From positions 1 to 64,000 of the forward strand of contig NZ_LOED01000010.1 in the NCBI RefSeq assembly GCF_001562425.1: a DNA stretch of 64,000 bases. The letters are read 5' to 3'. Positions 44,511 through 54,634 of the stretch are shown one piece after another. Every line of letters begins with the position of its first letter. Position 1 is the first letter of the stretch. Position numbers and translations under genes: made by a program. The DNA is from Fervidicola ferrireducens. Its GTDB lineage: Bacteria > Bacillota > Thermosediminibacteria > Thermosediminibacterales > Thermosediminibacteraceae. The notes under the pieces were generated by a model. It was not told the origin of the DNA. It saw only the letters and a list, made by a program, of their open reading frames with translations, and searched no databases.

Positions 44511-44597
44511 AAGGGCTCGGCATAGGGAAGTTGAAAGATGAATATTATTTACCAGAAAACCAAAATATTTAAAGGGTTTGGAAGGAGGATTTCCAGG

Positions 44598-46199
44598 ATG
44601 AAAAAGAAGGTCCTCGCTTTTTTGCTGGTGGTGTTGATGATAACGGCAGTTTTGGCCGGCTGTTCCGGTCCTAAGAACCAGTCAACGCCCCAAGAAGGTG
44701 CCGGAGGAGAAAAAAGCGGGGGGATTTTGAACGACTATTTTGAAAGCGACCCCAATGGTTTTGACGTGCAGGAAAGCACGCTCATAGTGTCGTACCACCT
44801 GGCACGCCATATTTACAGCACACTTTTGAGGTACAAGGGCGATACCTTGGAACTCGAACCGGAGCTTCTCGCCAAGATGCCGGAAATTTCGCCCGACGGG
44901 AAGACTTACACTTTCGAACTGAAAAAGGGGATAAAGTTCCACGACGGCACCACGGAGCTTGTGGCCGATGACGTGAAGTTCACCATCGAGCGCATGCTCG
45001 ACCCCAAAGGAAAAGGGATGAGCAAGTGGCTCTTCGAGCCCATTTTGGGTGCAAAAGCTTTTATGGAAGGCAAAGCAAGCTCCATTGAAGGCTTCAAAAA
45101 GATAGACGACTATAAATTCCAGATTATTTTGGAAAAGCCCTACGCGCCCTTCCTGCACAATCTCGCCGTACCGGCGGCTTCGATATACTCGGAAAAACTG
45201 GTGAAAGCCGCCGGAGACAACTGGAGGTTGAATCCCGTTGGAACCGGGCCTTTCAAACTGAAAAGCTACGTTCCGAACACCGAAATAGTGCTGGAGAAAA
45301 ACCCGTATTATTTCGAAGAGGGCCTGCCGCGCCTTGAAGGCATCCATTACAGAATCGTTCCCGATGCCACCACGGCGCTCATGGAATTCGAAAACGGGAC
45401 CCTTGACGTATGCCTCATACCCGTCAACGAATATCAGAGGATAAAGGATTCGGGTAAGTACGAAATTTTAGAAGGCGTTGCCCTCAACACCTATTACTTC
45501 ATCATGAACCTGAGCGACCCCATGTGGTCCGATGTGCGATTGAGGAAAGCGGTGGCTATGGCCATAGACAAGGAAAAATTGGTTGAAGCCTTATACGGTC
45601 CGAGGGGTACCGTGGCCAAGAGTTTTGTTACCCCGGGAATCCCAGGGGCCTACGAGCAGGGGACGGGACCAGCTTACGAGTACAATCCTGAGGAAGCTAA
45701 AAAACTTGTAAAAGAGTTGGGAAATGTCGGAAAACTCCAGGCGTGGCAGTGGGGCGGCGAACGGATAAGCGACGCGAACGTGGCAATCCAGGCTATGTTG
45801 AAGGAGGTCGGGCTTGACCTTGAAATAACCATCATGGAAAGTGCTGCATTCAGACAAGCAAGGAGTGAAGGAAAGATACCGGCATCCTACGGCAACTGGT
45901 GGGCGGACATTCCCGACCCCGACAATTACCTTTATACTTTCTTTGCCAGGACCAACCAGATGTCTTCAGGTTATAAAAACAAAGAAATCCAGGACCTTTT
46001 GGAAAAGGCGCGCTACGAAGTGGACATGGAAAAGAGGAATGAGCTTTACAGGAAAATAGAAGACACCATAATCAGGGAAGACGTAGCGATAGTACCGCTT
46101 TTCCATTTAAAGAACTTGCTTGCCACCCAAAAGAACGTGAAAAACATCATTCTGCACCCCACGGGGGTCAACATCTACACCTACGCTTACAAGGAATAG
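44598..46199 (+). CDS. dppA: Peptide-type ABC transporter substrate-binding lipoprotein
   Basis: 533 residues from the ATG at 44598 (GGAGG upstream). A lipobox ends the signal (VLAGCSG). The SBP family 5 fold is shown by LEPELLAKMPEISPDGKTYTFELKKGIKFHDG, ADDVKFTIERML and NPVGTGPFKLKSY. Members bind di- and oligopeptides, nickel chelates or opines. The NlpC/P60 peptidase inside this operon argues for cell-wall peptides. Confidence 0.9.
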   Translation: MKKKVLAFLLVVLMITAVLAGCSGPKNQSTPQEGAGGEKSGGILNDYFESDPNGFDVQESTLIVSYHLARHIYSTLLRYKGDTLELEPELLAKMPEISPDGKTYTFELKKGIKFHDGTTELVADDVKFTIERMLDPKGKGMSKWLFEPILGAKAFMEGKASSIEGFKKIDDYKFQIILEKPYAPFLHNLAVPAASIYSEKLVKAAGDNWRLNPVGTGPFKLKSYVPNTEIVLEKNPYYFEEGLPRLEGIHYRIVPDATTALMEFENGTLDVCLIPVNEYQRIKDSGKYEILEGVALNTYYFIMNLSDPMWSDVRLRKAVAMAIDKEKLVEALYGPRGTVAKSFVTPGIPGAYEQGTGPAYEYNPEEAKKLVKELGNVGKLQAWQWGGERISDANVAIQAMLKEVGLDLEITIMESAAFRQARSEGKIPASYGNWWADIPDPDNYLYTFFARTNQMSSGYKNKEIQDLLEKARYEVDMEKRNELYRKIEDTIIREDVAIVPLFHLKNLLATQKNVKNIILHPTGVNIYTYAYKE

Positions 46200-46228
46200 A
46201 ATGTAAGTTCTTGTAAAGGGCAAAAAGC

Positions 46229-46265
46229 GGGGAAAGATGAGGAAATCCCATCTTTCCCCTGCTTT
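46229..46265 (+). terminator. Long hairpin between binding protein and first permease gene
   Basis: GGGGAAAGATG (46229-46239) pairs perfectly with CATCTTTCCCC (46249-46259), followed by TGCTTTT. It probably ends part of the transcription or protects the binding-protein mRNA, lowering transporter expression. Confidence 0.75.
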
Positions 46266-46283
46266 TAAAGAGGAGGTGCAAAC

Positions 46284-47204
46284 TTGGCAGGTTATATCGT
46301 GCGAAGGCTCATCATGGCCTTGCCTGTGCTGGTTGGAGTATCCCTCATCACCTTTATCCTTTTGAATGTCGTCCCCGGCGATCCGGTTTTGGAGATGATG
46401 GGAAAACACGTGGACCCCCTTACCCTGGAAAAGGTAAGGGAGCAGCTGGGGCTCAACGACCCGCTTTACGTCCAGTTCGGCCGGTTTTTGTTTAATGCGT
46501 TAAGAGGAGACCTGGGAAAATCTTTTAAGACCGGCCAGCCGGTGACGCAAATGATAATGGATACCTTTCCAACGACGGTGAAGCTGGCCCTCTCTTCGGC
46601 TTTCGTTGCGATAGTTTTAGGTATTACCGTAGGGATAATTTCGGCAGTAAAGCAGTACTCATTTTTTGACCATGCCGCGATGATAACGGCCCTTGCCGGA
46701 ATCAGCGCCCCGATTTTTTGGGTTGCGGTGGTGGCTCAGCTCGTATTCGGCCTTCAGCTGAAATGGCTTCCCATATCCGGGTATTCATCGCCGAAGCACA
46801 TGATTTTGCCGGCGGTGGTGCTGGGAATCAGGTTCGCCGCATCTATAGCCCGTTACACCAGGAGTGCCTTTCTGGAGGTTATAAGGCAGGACTTTATAAG
46901 GACCGCGAGGGCCAAGGGATTGGCGGAAAGAGCTGTTATCTTCGGCCACGCCCTGAAAAATGCCATGATACCCGTGGTTACGATAATAGGCATGCAGATA
47001 AGCGGGCTTTTGACCGGTTCTTTGCTCACCGAAACCATTTTTGCAATCCCAGGCCTCGGTCGCCTTTCTATCTGGGCTTTGTCCAACAGGGATTTTCCTC
47101 TAGTGCAGGGTATCGTGCTTTTTACGGCGGTGGTCTTCGTAATCGGAAACCTTATTGTGGATATATCTTACGCTTTTTTGGACCCGAGGGTCAGGCTGCA
47201 GTGA
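46284..47204 (+). CDS. dppB: Peptide-type ABC transporter permease (DppB)
   Basis: 306 residues, six transmembrane segments. It begins AGYIVRRLIMALPVLVGVSLITF as DppB proteins do; the coupling loop reads YTRSAFLEVIRQDFIRTARAKGL. GAGGAGG precedes the TTG start. It is the first of two permeases. Confidence 0.93.
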   Translation: MAGYIVRRLIMALPVLVGVSLITFILLNVVPGDPVLEMMGKHVDPLTLEKVREQLGLNDPLYVQFGRFLFNALRGDLGKSFKTGQPVTQMIMDTFPTTVKLALSSAFVAIVLGITVGIISAVKQYSFFDHAAMITALAGISAPIFWVAVVAQLVFGLQLKWLPISGYSSPKHMILPAVVLGIRFAASIARYTRSAFLEVIRQDFIRTARAKGLAERAVIFGHALKNAMIPVVTIIGMQISGLLTGSLLTETIFAIPGLGRLSIWALSNRDFPLVQGIVLFTAVVFVIGNLIVDISYAFLDPRVRLQ

Positions 47205-47216
47205 GGGGGAAGGACA

Positions 47217-48107
47217 ATGGACAAAACTTTGCATTCAAAAAGTGCCTCCCTTTGGGGCGATGCGTGGCGCCGTCTTAAGAAAAACAGGCCCGCCGTCGCC
47301 GGCCTCGTGGTGATAATAGTTTTAATCATTGTTGCCGTTATGGCGCCGGTAATTTCTCCGGCCGACCCGATAAAGACCGACCTTCCCAACAGGCTCAAAC
47401 CTCCGGGTGCCCCATCGGCCATCTGCAAAAACGGCGTTTATATCCTAGGCTCCGACGAATTTGGCAGGGACATACTTTCCAGAGTAATTTACGGAACGAG
47501 GATTTCTCTGAGCGTGGGCATAATATCCCAGGCCATTGTCACGGTAATCGGGGTCACCATGGGCGCGCTGGCGGGCTATTACGGCGGCATGATGGATATG
47601 CTGGTCATGCGAACTGCCGATATCCTTTTTGCTTTTCCGGAGCTGCTCTTTTATATCGGGGTAATGTTCGCTTTAGGCCCAAGTATTTACAACATCTTCA
47701 TCGCCCTTGCGTTGATAGGTTGGGCGGGGGTGGCAAGACTGGTCCGTAGCCAAGTGCTCTACCTCAGGGAGATGGAATACGTGGAGGCCGCCCGGGCTCA
47801 AGGGCTTTCCGATGCCAGGATAATATTGAGGCACATTCTGCCGAACTGCATGGGGCCCATCATCGTATCCGTCACTATGGGGATTCCCGGGGCCATACTT
47901 TCAGAAGCCACTTTGTCCTTCCTGGGGCTCGGGGTACAGCCTCCAACTCCCAGCTGGGGCAACATGATTTACGCCGCCAGGGCGTACATGCTTTCAAATC
48001 CCTGGTACTCAGTATGGCCGGGTATCGCAATAATGGTGACTGTGTTCGCCTTCAATCTACTGGGGGACGGCCTTCGCGACGCTTTGGACCCCAGGTTAAA
48101 GCGTTAA
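47217..48107 (+). CDS. dppC: Peptide-type ABC transporter permease (DppC)
   Basis: 296 residues. An N-terminal OppC_N segment (WRRLKKNRPAVAGLVVIIVL) precedes the permease core with LGSDEFGRDILSRVIYGTR and the coupling loop YVEAARAQGLSDARI. It starts 12 bases after dppB. It pairs with DppB. Confidence 0.93.
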   Translation: MDKTLHSKSASLWGDAWRRLKKNRPAVAGLVVIIVLIIVAVMAPVISPADPIKTDLPNRLKPPGAPSAICKNGVYILGSDEFGRDILSRVIYGTRISLSVGIISQAIVTVIGVTMGALAGYYGGMMDMLVMRTADILFAFPELLFYIGVMFALGPSIYNIFIALALIGWAGVARLVRSQVLYLREMEYVEAARAQGLSDARIILRHILPNCMGPIIVSVTMGIPGAILSEATLSFLGLGVQPPTPSWGNMIYAARAYMLSNPWYSVWPGIAIMVTVFAFNLLGDGLRDALDPRLKR

Positions 48108-48120
48108 AAGGCGGGTTGTT

Positions 48121-49287
48121 ATGAAAGGAAAAGTTCTTCTCATGCTCGTATTTATATCAGCAATGCTTATTGCAGGGGGGTGTGGTGGAAAATTGAGCGG
48201 TGAAAGGGTTTTGAACGATGAACAGGTGCTTCAAGAGGCGGAAAAAATCGTGGAGGAAATCCGGAGGGAATTTAAAGTAGACTCAAGGGAAACGGTTTAC
48301 GAGGTTACCTTGGTCGTAAGCGGAGGCCGGTTGAAAGTCGAGGGCAGGGCAAGCGACGGTCAACTAAAGAACGAGCTTTTATCAAGGCTTTCCGGAATAA
48401 GAGGGGTCACGGTGGAGGATAATATAGAACTATTGCCGCCCGAAACCATGGGTGAAAGGGTATATGCGGTTGTGAAGGTACCTGTGATGAATCTGGGGGT
48501 AAAACCGGGGTCGGCGGATGGGAAAAATACGGTCACCCAGGCCCGGATGGGAGATATATTGAAGCTTTTGGACGAAAAGGACGGCTGGTACCTTGCAAAA
48601 ATGGAGGACGGATACTTGGGATGGGCGGAGGGCGGCAAACTGTGGATGGTCGACAAAGATTCCCTTTCGAACTACCTTTCAGGGAAATTTGCACTGATAA
48701 CGGCTAAAAAAACTGCTCCTCTTTCAAGCGCGGAAGGGGGAAGGGTTTTCGGAGAGGACCTAGTGCGGGGCTCCGTGCTGCCTTTTATAACTGAAGAAGG
48801 GGACTTTGCGCGGCTCATGGTGCCCGGAGGCGGAGACGTCTACGTAAGGGCTAGGGATGTACAGGTATTTTCTTCTAGAGAAGAAGTTTTTTCCAGGAAA
48901 AAGGGAGCGGATTATGTGATTTCCGTAGCAAGAGAGTACATTGGCCTTCCCTATCTTTGGGGAGGTACCACTTCTTACGGCTTTGACTGTTCCGGTTTCA
49001 CCCAGTTTTGTTTTAAAATGGGCGGGTATTTTTTGAAGAGAGATGCAGATATGCAGTTTTCGCAGGGGGAGCCGGTATCGAAGAGAGAGGACCTAAAGCC
49101 GGGGGATTTAGTGTTTTTCGAAACCTACAAGCCGGGGCCTTCCCATGTGGGAATTTACATTGGTGATATGAAATTCATTCATTCGGGCAATTCGGGTGTA
49201 GCAGTTAACAGCTTTGACCCAAAAGATCCCGAATACTCGCCGGTACTGGACCAAAAGTATCTGGGGGCTAGAAGGGTAATCCCCTGA
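48121..49287 (+). CDS. NlpC/P60 peptidase lipoprotein with SH3-like domains (YkfC-like)
   Basis: 388 residues. A lipoprotein signal ends in IAGGCGG. A middle region with SH3-like text (VMNLGVKPGSADGKNTVTQ, GWYLAKMEDGYLGWAEGG) leads to an NlpC/P60 domain from about residue 265: YLWGGTTSYGFDCSGF with the catalytic Cys, GPSHVGIYIG with the His and FIHSGNSG. It resembles YkfC, a gamma-D-glutamyl-L-diamino-acid endopeptidase of murein recycling. It lies between permease and ATPase genes. Confidence 0.88.
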   Translation: MKGKVLLMLVFISAMLIAGGCGGKLSGERVLNDEQVLQEAEKIVEEIRREFKVDSRETVYEVTLVVSGGRLKVEGRASDGQLKNELLSRLSGIRGVTVEDNIELLPPETMGERVYAVVKVPVMNLGVKPGSADGKNTVTQARMGDILKLLDEKDGWYLAKMEDGYLGWAEGGKLWMVDKDSLSNYLSGKFALITAKKTAPLSSAEGGRVFGEDLVRGSVLPFITEEGDFARLMVPGGGDVYVRARDVQVFSSREEVFSRKKGADYVISVAREYIGLPYLWGGTTSYGFDCSGFTQFCFKMGGYFLKRDADMQFSQGEPVSKREDLKPGDLVFFETYKPGPSHVGIYIGDMKFIHSGNSGVAVNSFDPKDPEYSPVLDQKYLGARRVIP

Positions 49288-49300
49288 TGGGAGTGATTGT

Positions 49301-50317
49301 GTGGGAAAAAGGAAACTTTTAGAAATTAAAGACCTTACGGTAAAATTTTTCACAGAAGACGGGACGGTTAATGCGGTGGAAAGGGTGTCTTTCGACATAG
49401 AAAAGGAAGAAACTCTGGGAGTGGTCGGGGAGTCGGGCTGCGGCAAATCCGTCACGGCACTGAGCGTAATGCGTCTTCTTCCCTCCCCTCCTGCTAAAAT
49501 CACATCTGGAAAGATACTTTTCGAAGGGGAGGATTTGCTTTCAAAGTCCGAAGCCGAAATGAGAAGGATTAGAGGCAACCTTATTTCCATGGTGTTTCAG
49601 GAACCCATGACTTCCTTGAATCCGGTTTTTACGATAGGTCACCAGATCTCCGAAGCGATCGTTTTACACCAGAAGCTTTCGAAAAAAGAGGCCAGGGAAA
49701 GGGCTATAGAAATGCTAAGATTGGTGGGCATACCGAATCCCGAAAAAAGATACTGGGAATATCCCCATCAGCTTTCGGGAGGCATGCGCCAGAGGGTAAT
49801 GATCGCCATGGCCCTGTCCTGCAGTCCGAAGCTTTTAATCGCCGATGAGCCTACCACCGCGCTGGATGTGACAATCCAGGCCCAGATACTGGACCTCATC
49901 GAAAGGTTAAAAGAAAAGGTGGGTATGAGCGTGCTCATGATAACCCACGACCTTGGAGTTATCGCTGAAATGGCAAAAAGGGTCGTGGTGATGTACGCGG
50001 GGCAGGTGGTGGAGGAATCGCCGTGCGAGGACATCTTTGAAAATCCGCTTCACCCATACACCGCCGGGCTTTTGAAGTCCATCCCCAAACTTGAAGGAAA
50101 AAAATCCAGGCTCCACGTTATAGAAGGCAACGTCCCCAACCCCCTTAATTTTCCCTCCGGCTGCCGCTTTCACCCGAGGTGCTTTGAGGCCAAAAAAATC
50201 TGCGGGGAAAAGATGCCTTCCCTTGTGGAAGTTGAAGGAAACCGAAAGGTCAGGTGCTTCATGAGAGGGTCTTTCCCCGAGGAGGTGCTGGCGATTGAAA
50301 GAGCAGGTCGTAATTGA
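49301..50317 (+). CDS. dppD: Peptide-type ABC transporter ATPase (DppD)
   Basis: 338 residues from a GTG. Walker A GESGCGKS, signature [15 protein letters not shown], Walker [13 protein letters not shown]. The C-terminal oligopeptide extension carries cysteines ([14 protein letters not shown]) that in some relatives bind an Fe-S cluster. It overlaps dppF by 23 bases. Confidence 0.94.
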   Translation: MGKRKLLEIKDLTVKFFTEDGTVNAVERVSFDIEKEETLGVVGESGCGKSVTALSVMRLLPSPPAKITSGKILFEGEDLLSKSEAEMRRIRGNLISMVFQEPMTSLNPVFTIGHQISEAIVLHQKLSKKEARERAIEMLRLVGIPNPEKRYWEYPHQLSGGMRQRVMIAMALSCSPKLLIADEPTTALDVTIQAQILDLIERLKEKVGMSVLMITHDLGVIAEMAKRVVVMYAGQVVEESPCEDIFENPLHPYTAGLLKSIPKLEGKKSRLHVIEGNVPNPLNFPSGCRFHPRCFEAKKICGEKMPSLVEVEGNRKVRCFMRGSFPEEVLAIERAGRN

Positions 50318-51269
50318 AGTGCAGGACCTCGTCAAGTGGTATCCCGTGAAAGTCGGTATATTGCAGAAAGTGGCAGGTTACGTCAAGGCCGTGGACGGAG
50401 TGAGTTTTTCCATAAAAAGGAGCGAAACTTTAGGCCTTGTGGGGGAAAGCGGATGCGGCAAAACCACCACCGCCAGATGCATGCTCCGGCTTACGGAACC
50501 GACAAAAGGTCGCATATTCTTTGAAGGAAAGGATATTATGAAATTCGACAGGGAGAGCATGAGGAAACTCAGGCCCAGGATGCAGGTCATCTTCCAGGAC
50601 CCCTACAGTTCCCTAAATCCGAGGCTGACCGTCAAGGAAATAATAGGCGAGGCCCTCACCTTTCACGGTATCGCCCGGGGGAGGGAACTGGAGGACAGGG
50701 TTGGGGAACTTTTAAAGATGGTGGGACTTTCTCCCCAGCATATAAAAAGGTTCCCCCACGAGTTTTCGGGGGGACAGCGGCAGAGGATAGGCATAGCAAG
50801 GGCCTTGGCCACGAACCCGGACCTTATTGTTTGCGACGAGCCAGTCTCGGCCCTGGATGTTTCAATCCAGAGCCAGATATTAAATCTACTGGAGGACCTT
50901 CAGGAAAGGCTGGGCGTGTCCTATCTTTTCATCGCCCACGGGCTTAATGTGGTAAAACACATATCCCACAGGGTGGGGGTGATGTACCTCGGGAAGTTAG
51001 TAGAGATAGCGGATAGCGAGGAAATTTATAAAAATCCGCTTCATCCCTACACCCAGGCGCTTATTTCCGCGATTCCCATCCCCGACCCCAAAAGGAAAAG
51101 GGAAAAGATACTCCTGGAGGGTGACGTGCCGAGTCCCATCAATCCGCCGGAAGGATGCCGGTTTTGGACAAGATGCCGCTATGTGATGGATATATGCAGG
51201 CATGAAGAACCGGAACTTTTGGAAAGCGCACCGGGGCACAAGGTGGCCTGCCACCTGTATAAATGTTAG
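50295..51269 (+). CDS. dppF: Peptide-type ABC transporter ATPase (DppF)
   Basis: 324 residues from a TTG (GGAGGTG upstream). Walker A GESGCGKT, signature [15 protein letters not shown], Walker [13 protein letters not shown], where an H-loop HGLN replaces the usual THDL text. The C-terminal [14 protein letters not shown] cysteines match those of DppD. It is the last gene of the importer operon. Confidence 0.94.
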   Translation: MKEQVVIEVQDLVKWYPVKVGILQKVAGYVKAVDGVSFSIKRSETLGLVGESGCGKTTTARCMLRLTEPTKGRIFFEGKDIMKFDRESMRKLRPRMQVIFQDPYSSLNPRLTVKEIIGEALTFHGIARGRELEDRVGELLKMVGLSPQHIKRFPHEFSGGQRQRIGIARALATNPDLIVCDEPVSALDVSIQSQILNLLEDLQERLGVSYLFIAHGLNVVKHISHRVGVMYLGKLVEIADSEEIYKNPLHPYTQALISAIPIPDPKRKREKILLEGDVPSPINPPEGCRFWTRCRYVMDICRHEEPELLESAPGHKVACHLYKC

Positions 51270-51276
51270 GAATCGC

Positions 51277-51960
51277 CTAATATCGTTTTCTTATAAAGAA
51301 CCTGTTCAAGATCACGCCGCCGACAAACCCGCCTATATGCGCCCACCAGGCAACTCCGGAAACCGCCGTGCCTCCTATCACGGAGTATGCGGTGCCGTAA
51401 TAGAGCTGGGTCAAAAACCAGAGGAAAAGGTAAACGACGGCAGGGATGTGAACGAATAAGGGCAATATAAAAAAGGTGGGGATCAATGTTATTATCCTGG
51501 CCGTCGGGAAAAGCACGAAGTACGCACCCATTACACCGGCGATAGCTCCGGAGGCACCCACCACCGGGACGGGCAGGAGGGGGTTGAAGACAAGGTGGGT
51601 GATACCGGCGATGATCCCGCTGATGAGATAAAATATCAAAAACCTTACATGACCCATTCGGTCCTCCACATTGTCGCCGAAAAGCCACAGAATCCACATG
51701 TTGCTTATAAGATGCCACAAATTGCCGTGTAGAAAGGTGCTCGTGATGAATGGATAAAGGTCGTCTAAGGAAAGCGCAGCCCCGGTTACGAATAGTTTGG
51801 TTATTTTGGCCGGTATGAGCCCGTATTTGTATAAGATTTTTGCGAAAACCACGGGGTGGTTTCCGGCGGAGATGTAAAAGACCAGTGAATTTAAGATTAT
51901 GAGCAGGACCGTTACGAGAGGCGGTCGCCTGCTTTCGATGTTATCCCTTAGTGGAATCAT
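51277..51960 (-). CDS. Rhomboid-family intramembrane serine protease
   Basis: 227 residues; the ATG at 51960 follows GGTGATGAAA. Six or seven transmembrane segments. The catalytic serine is in GASGAIAGVMGAY and the catalytic histidine in WAHIGGFVGG; HGNLWHLISNMWILWLFG is the conserved second segment. Substrates cannot be predicted. It converges with dppF only seven bases away, without a clear terminator between. Confidence 0.92.
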   Translation of the reverse strand: MIPLRDNIESRRPPLVTVLLIILNSLVFYISAGNHPVVFAKILYKYGLIPAKITKLFVTGAALSLDDLYPFITSTFLHGNLWHLISNMWILWLFGDNVEDRMGHVRFLIFYLISGIIAGITHLVFNPLLPVPVVGASGAIAGVMGAYFVLFPTARIITLIPTFFILPLFVHIPAVVYLFLWFLTQLYYGTAYSVIGGTAVSGVAWWAHIGGFVGGVILNRFFIRKRY

Positions 51961-52193
51961 TTTCATCACCTTCCGTATGTTGCTGTAGTATTTATTATAT
52001 CTTATTATATGTTTAAAAGAAATCCGGAGTTTTCCCCTTATGAGGTTGGTAGATCCGGCTTTGAAGGGCGGGTCTAATTTTTTTGCCCAGGAAGAAAATA
52101 AAAAAATTTAGACAAAAGGAATTTCAGATTTTGTGTAGAATATAGTAAAACCATAAATGTTCACATACAAACAACAAATGTACGTATATAGAA

Positions 52194-52213
52194 GACAATT
52201 TGAACAAATTGTC
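52194..52213. promoter_or_regulatory. Inverted repeat upstream of the asd promoter
   Basis: GACAATTTGAACAAATTGTC has exact 9-base arms around AA, 44 bases upstream of the asd -35 box. It is a likely operator. The rest of the gap from 51961 to 52362 is AT-rich, with a weak terminator-like hairpin near 52049-52082 and no gene I can support. Confidence 0.5.
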
Positions 52214-52257
52214 GTCATCATGATATCAGTCAGTTGAGGCGGAGCATAAAATGTATA

Positions 52258-52286
52258 TTGACACTATTTTTTATTTAAAATACAAT
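52258..52286 (+). promoter_or_regulatory. Sigma-A promoter of asd-lysC
   Basis: TTGACA (52258-52263) and TACAAT (52281-52286) are 17 bases apart. The leader to the asd start is about 70 bases, too short for a lysine riboswitch, and none of its motifs were seen. Confidence 0.82.
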
Positions 52287-52362
52287 ACTCTTAATATTAA
52301 TCAATGTGATGAGCAGCGCTGTTCATCAAAGTAACGAAATTAGATTCAAGGAGGAATGCAAA

Positions 52363-53376
52363 ATGAAAACCTACAATGTAGCTGTAGTGGGTGCTACCGG
52401 CGCGGTGGGACGAACTATGCTGAAAATTCTAGAGGAGAGGAATTTCCCCGTGAAAGACATTTTGCCCCTTGCGTCATCCCGGTCGGCAGGACAGAGAATA
52501 GAGTTTTCGGGAAAGACCTATGAAGTTGAAGAAGCAAAACCTTCAGCCTTTGAGGGAATCGATATAGCCCTTTTTTCGGCCGGAAAGGACATAAGCCTGA
52601 ATCTGGCACCGGAAGCCGTAAAAAGAGGTGCTGTGGTGATAGATAACAGCAACGCCTTTCGAATGGAGCCGGAGGTCCCCCTGGTAGTTCCCGAAGTAAA
52701 TCCCCAGGACCTTAAAAAGCACAAGGGCATAATAGCCAATCCAAATTGTTCCACAATCCAGATGGTGATGGTTTTAAAGCCGATTCACGATAGAGCCCGG
52801 ATAAAGCGGGTTGTGGTTTCCACATACCAGGCGGTTTCCGGAACGGGACTCGAAGCCATAGAAGAGCTGAAACTCCAGACCAAGCAGGTTCTGGAAGGCC
52901 TGAGCCCCAGCCCGGAGGTTTATCCCCATATAATAGCATTCAACCTTCTTCCGCACATCGACGTGTTCGACGATTCCGGTTACAGCCTGGAAGAATGGAA
53001 GATGGTGAGAGAAACTAAAAAGATAATGGGCGATGACAGCATAGCCGTTACGGCTACCACGGTGAGAGTCCCCGTTTTTAACTGCCATTCGGAATCGGTG
53101 AACATAGAAACTTGCGAGAAAATTACAGCTGAAGAAGCCCGGGCCATTCTTGCCAAAGCTCCCGGAGTGGTGGTCATGGACGATCCGAAAAACAAAATAT
53201 ATCCGATGCCCGCCTACCTTTCGGGCAAAGATGAGGTATTCGTCGGCAGGATAAGGGAAGATTTTACCGTTCCCTGCGGCCTTAACCTCTGGATTGTGGC
53301 CGACAACCTGCGAAGGGGTGCGGCTTACAATGCGGTAAAAATAGCCGAATGCCTGGTGGAATATAATCTTATATAA
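52363..53376 (+). CDS. asd: Aspartate-semialdehyde dehydrogenase
   Basis: 337 residues from the ATG at 52363 (AAGGAGG upstream). NADP-binding VVGATGAVGRTML, catalytic cysteine in ANPNCSTIQMV, and the substrate site around RVPVFNCHSESVNIE. It reduces aspartyl phosphate to aspartate semialdehyde for lysine, threonine and methionine synthesis. It is followed 24 bases later by aspartokinase. Confidence 0.96.
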   Translation: MKTYNVAVVGATGAVGRTMLKILEERNFPVKDILPLASSRSAGQRIEFSGKTYEVEEAKPSAFEGIDIALFSAGKDISLNLAPEAVKRGAVVIDNSNAFRMEPEVPLVVPEVNPQDLKKHKGIIANPNCSTIQMVMVLKPIHDRARIKRVVVSTYQAVSGTGLEAIEELKLQTKQVLEGLSPSPEVYPHIIAFNLLPHIDVFDDSGYSLEEWKMVRETKKIMGDDSIAVTATTVRVPVFNCHSESVNIETCEKITAEEARAILAKAPGVVVMDDPKNKIYPMPAYLSGKDEVFVGRIREDFTVPCGLNLWIVADNLRRGAAYNAVKIAECLVEYNLI

Positions 53377-53400
53377 AACGCTGACAAGAGGTGGCTTGAA

Positions 53401-54591
53401 ATGAGGATAGTGGTTCAGAAATTCGGCGGCACGTCGCTGGCCACTCGCGATGCGAGAAAATTGGTGGTAGAGCGCATCATAAAGACGAAAGAAGAAGGAT
53501 ATTCACCGGTGGTTGTGGTGTCGGCCATAGGGCGAAAGGGAGACCCCTACGCCACAGACACGCTTCTTTCCCTTCTGGATGAGACGGGAGGATATGCGCC
53601 CGGCAGGGAAAAGGACCTTCTCATCTCCTGCGGCGAGGTTATTTCGGCGGCACTCATCGCGTCGCTGCTTGCTGCAAGGGGATATAAAGCCAGAGCTTTT
53701 ACAGGAGGTCAGGCCGGAATAATAACCGACGACAATTTCGGGAATGCCATGATAAAAGAGGTAAAAGCGGATGCATTGCTGGATGCTATTAAGCAGGGAT
53801 GCATCCCCGTTATTGCCGGTTTTCAGGGTATCACCGAAAACGGTGATGTGACGACCCTGGGAAGGGGCGGCAGCGATACGACCGCAGCGGCTCTGGGTGC
53901 GGCCCTCGGAGCGGAGTGGGTTGATATCTTTACCGATGTGGAAGGAATTATGACGGCGGACCCCAAAATAGTGAAGGGAGCTCACATCCTGGAAACGATT
54001 ACTTATCAGGAAGTTACGGAAATGGCCTACAACGGTGCAAGGGTAATACACCCCAGGGCGGTGGAAATAGCAATGCAGCGCAACATTCCATTGAGGGTCA
54101 GGTCCACCTTTTGCGACTCCCCCGGTACGCTCATCACCTGCAAGCCCTGCTGGATTTCCGAGAGGCTTGTCACAGGCATAGCACATATCCCCCATCTTGC
54201 GCAGGTAGTGATAAAGGTTTCCCAGGACCGGGATGAGCAGGAAAAAATATTCGATACCCTTGCGAAGGCCGGCATCAGCATAGATCTCATCAACGTATTT
54301 CCGGGGCTAAAAGTGTTTACCATAAAAGAAGATCAGGTAAAAAGGACGGTGGAAGAACTTGAAAAGATTGGTATAATTCCGCAGGTCACGAAAAGCCTCA
54401 CCAAGGTAACCGTAGTGGGAGTAGGAATGCGGGGGGTTCCGGGAGTGATGGCAAGAATAGTAAAGGCCCTTGAAAGGGAAAACATAGAGATTCTTCAGAC
54501 TTCGGATTCAAACTCCACCATATCGTGTCTTGTGCGCAGTGAGAACGCAGAAAGGGCTATAACCGCACTGCACGAAGAATTCGAGTTGTGA
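53401..54591 (+). CDS. lysC: Aspartate kinase with two ACT domains
   Basis: 396 residues. Kinase motifs VQKFGGTSLATRDARK, LGRGGSDTTAAALGAALGA and FTDVEGIMTADP; two ACT domains follow from about residue 265 (VVIKVSQDRDEQEKIFDTLAKAGISIDLI; VTVVGVGMRGVPGVMARIVKALE). In this family the ACT domains mediate feedback by lysine, threonine or diaminopimelate; the effector cannot be told. Confidence 0.95.
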   Translation: MRIVVQKFGGTSLATRDARKLVVERIIKTKEEGYSPVVVVSAIGRKGDPYATDTLLSLLDETGGYAPGREKDLLISCGEVISAALIASLLAARGYKARAFTGGQAGIITDDNFGNAMIKEVKADALLDAIKQGCIPVIAGFQGITENGDVTTLGRGGSDTTAAALGAALGAEWVDIFTDVEGIMTADPKIVKGAHILETITYQEVTEMAYNGARVIHPRAVEIAMQRNIPLRVRSTFCDSPGTLITCKPCWISERLVTGIAHIPHLAQVVIKVSQDRDEQEKIFDTLAKAGISIDLINVFPGLKVFTIKEDQVKRTVEELEKIGIIPQVTKSLTKVTVVGVGMRGVPGVMARIVKALERENIEILQTSDSNSTISCLVRSENAERAITALHEEFEL

Positions 54592-54634
54592 TAAAATTGA
54601 AGTGAACGCACTTTACGATTGGAGGGCTTTGTAA

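Noticed and set aside
52287-52362. Lysine riboswitch before asd-lysC
   Set aside because: The leader is only about 70 bases and none of the lysine-box motifs are present.
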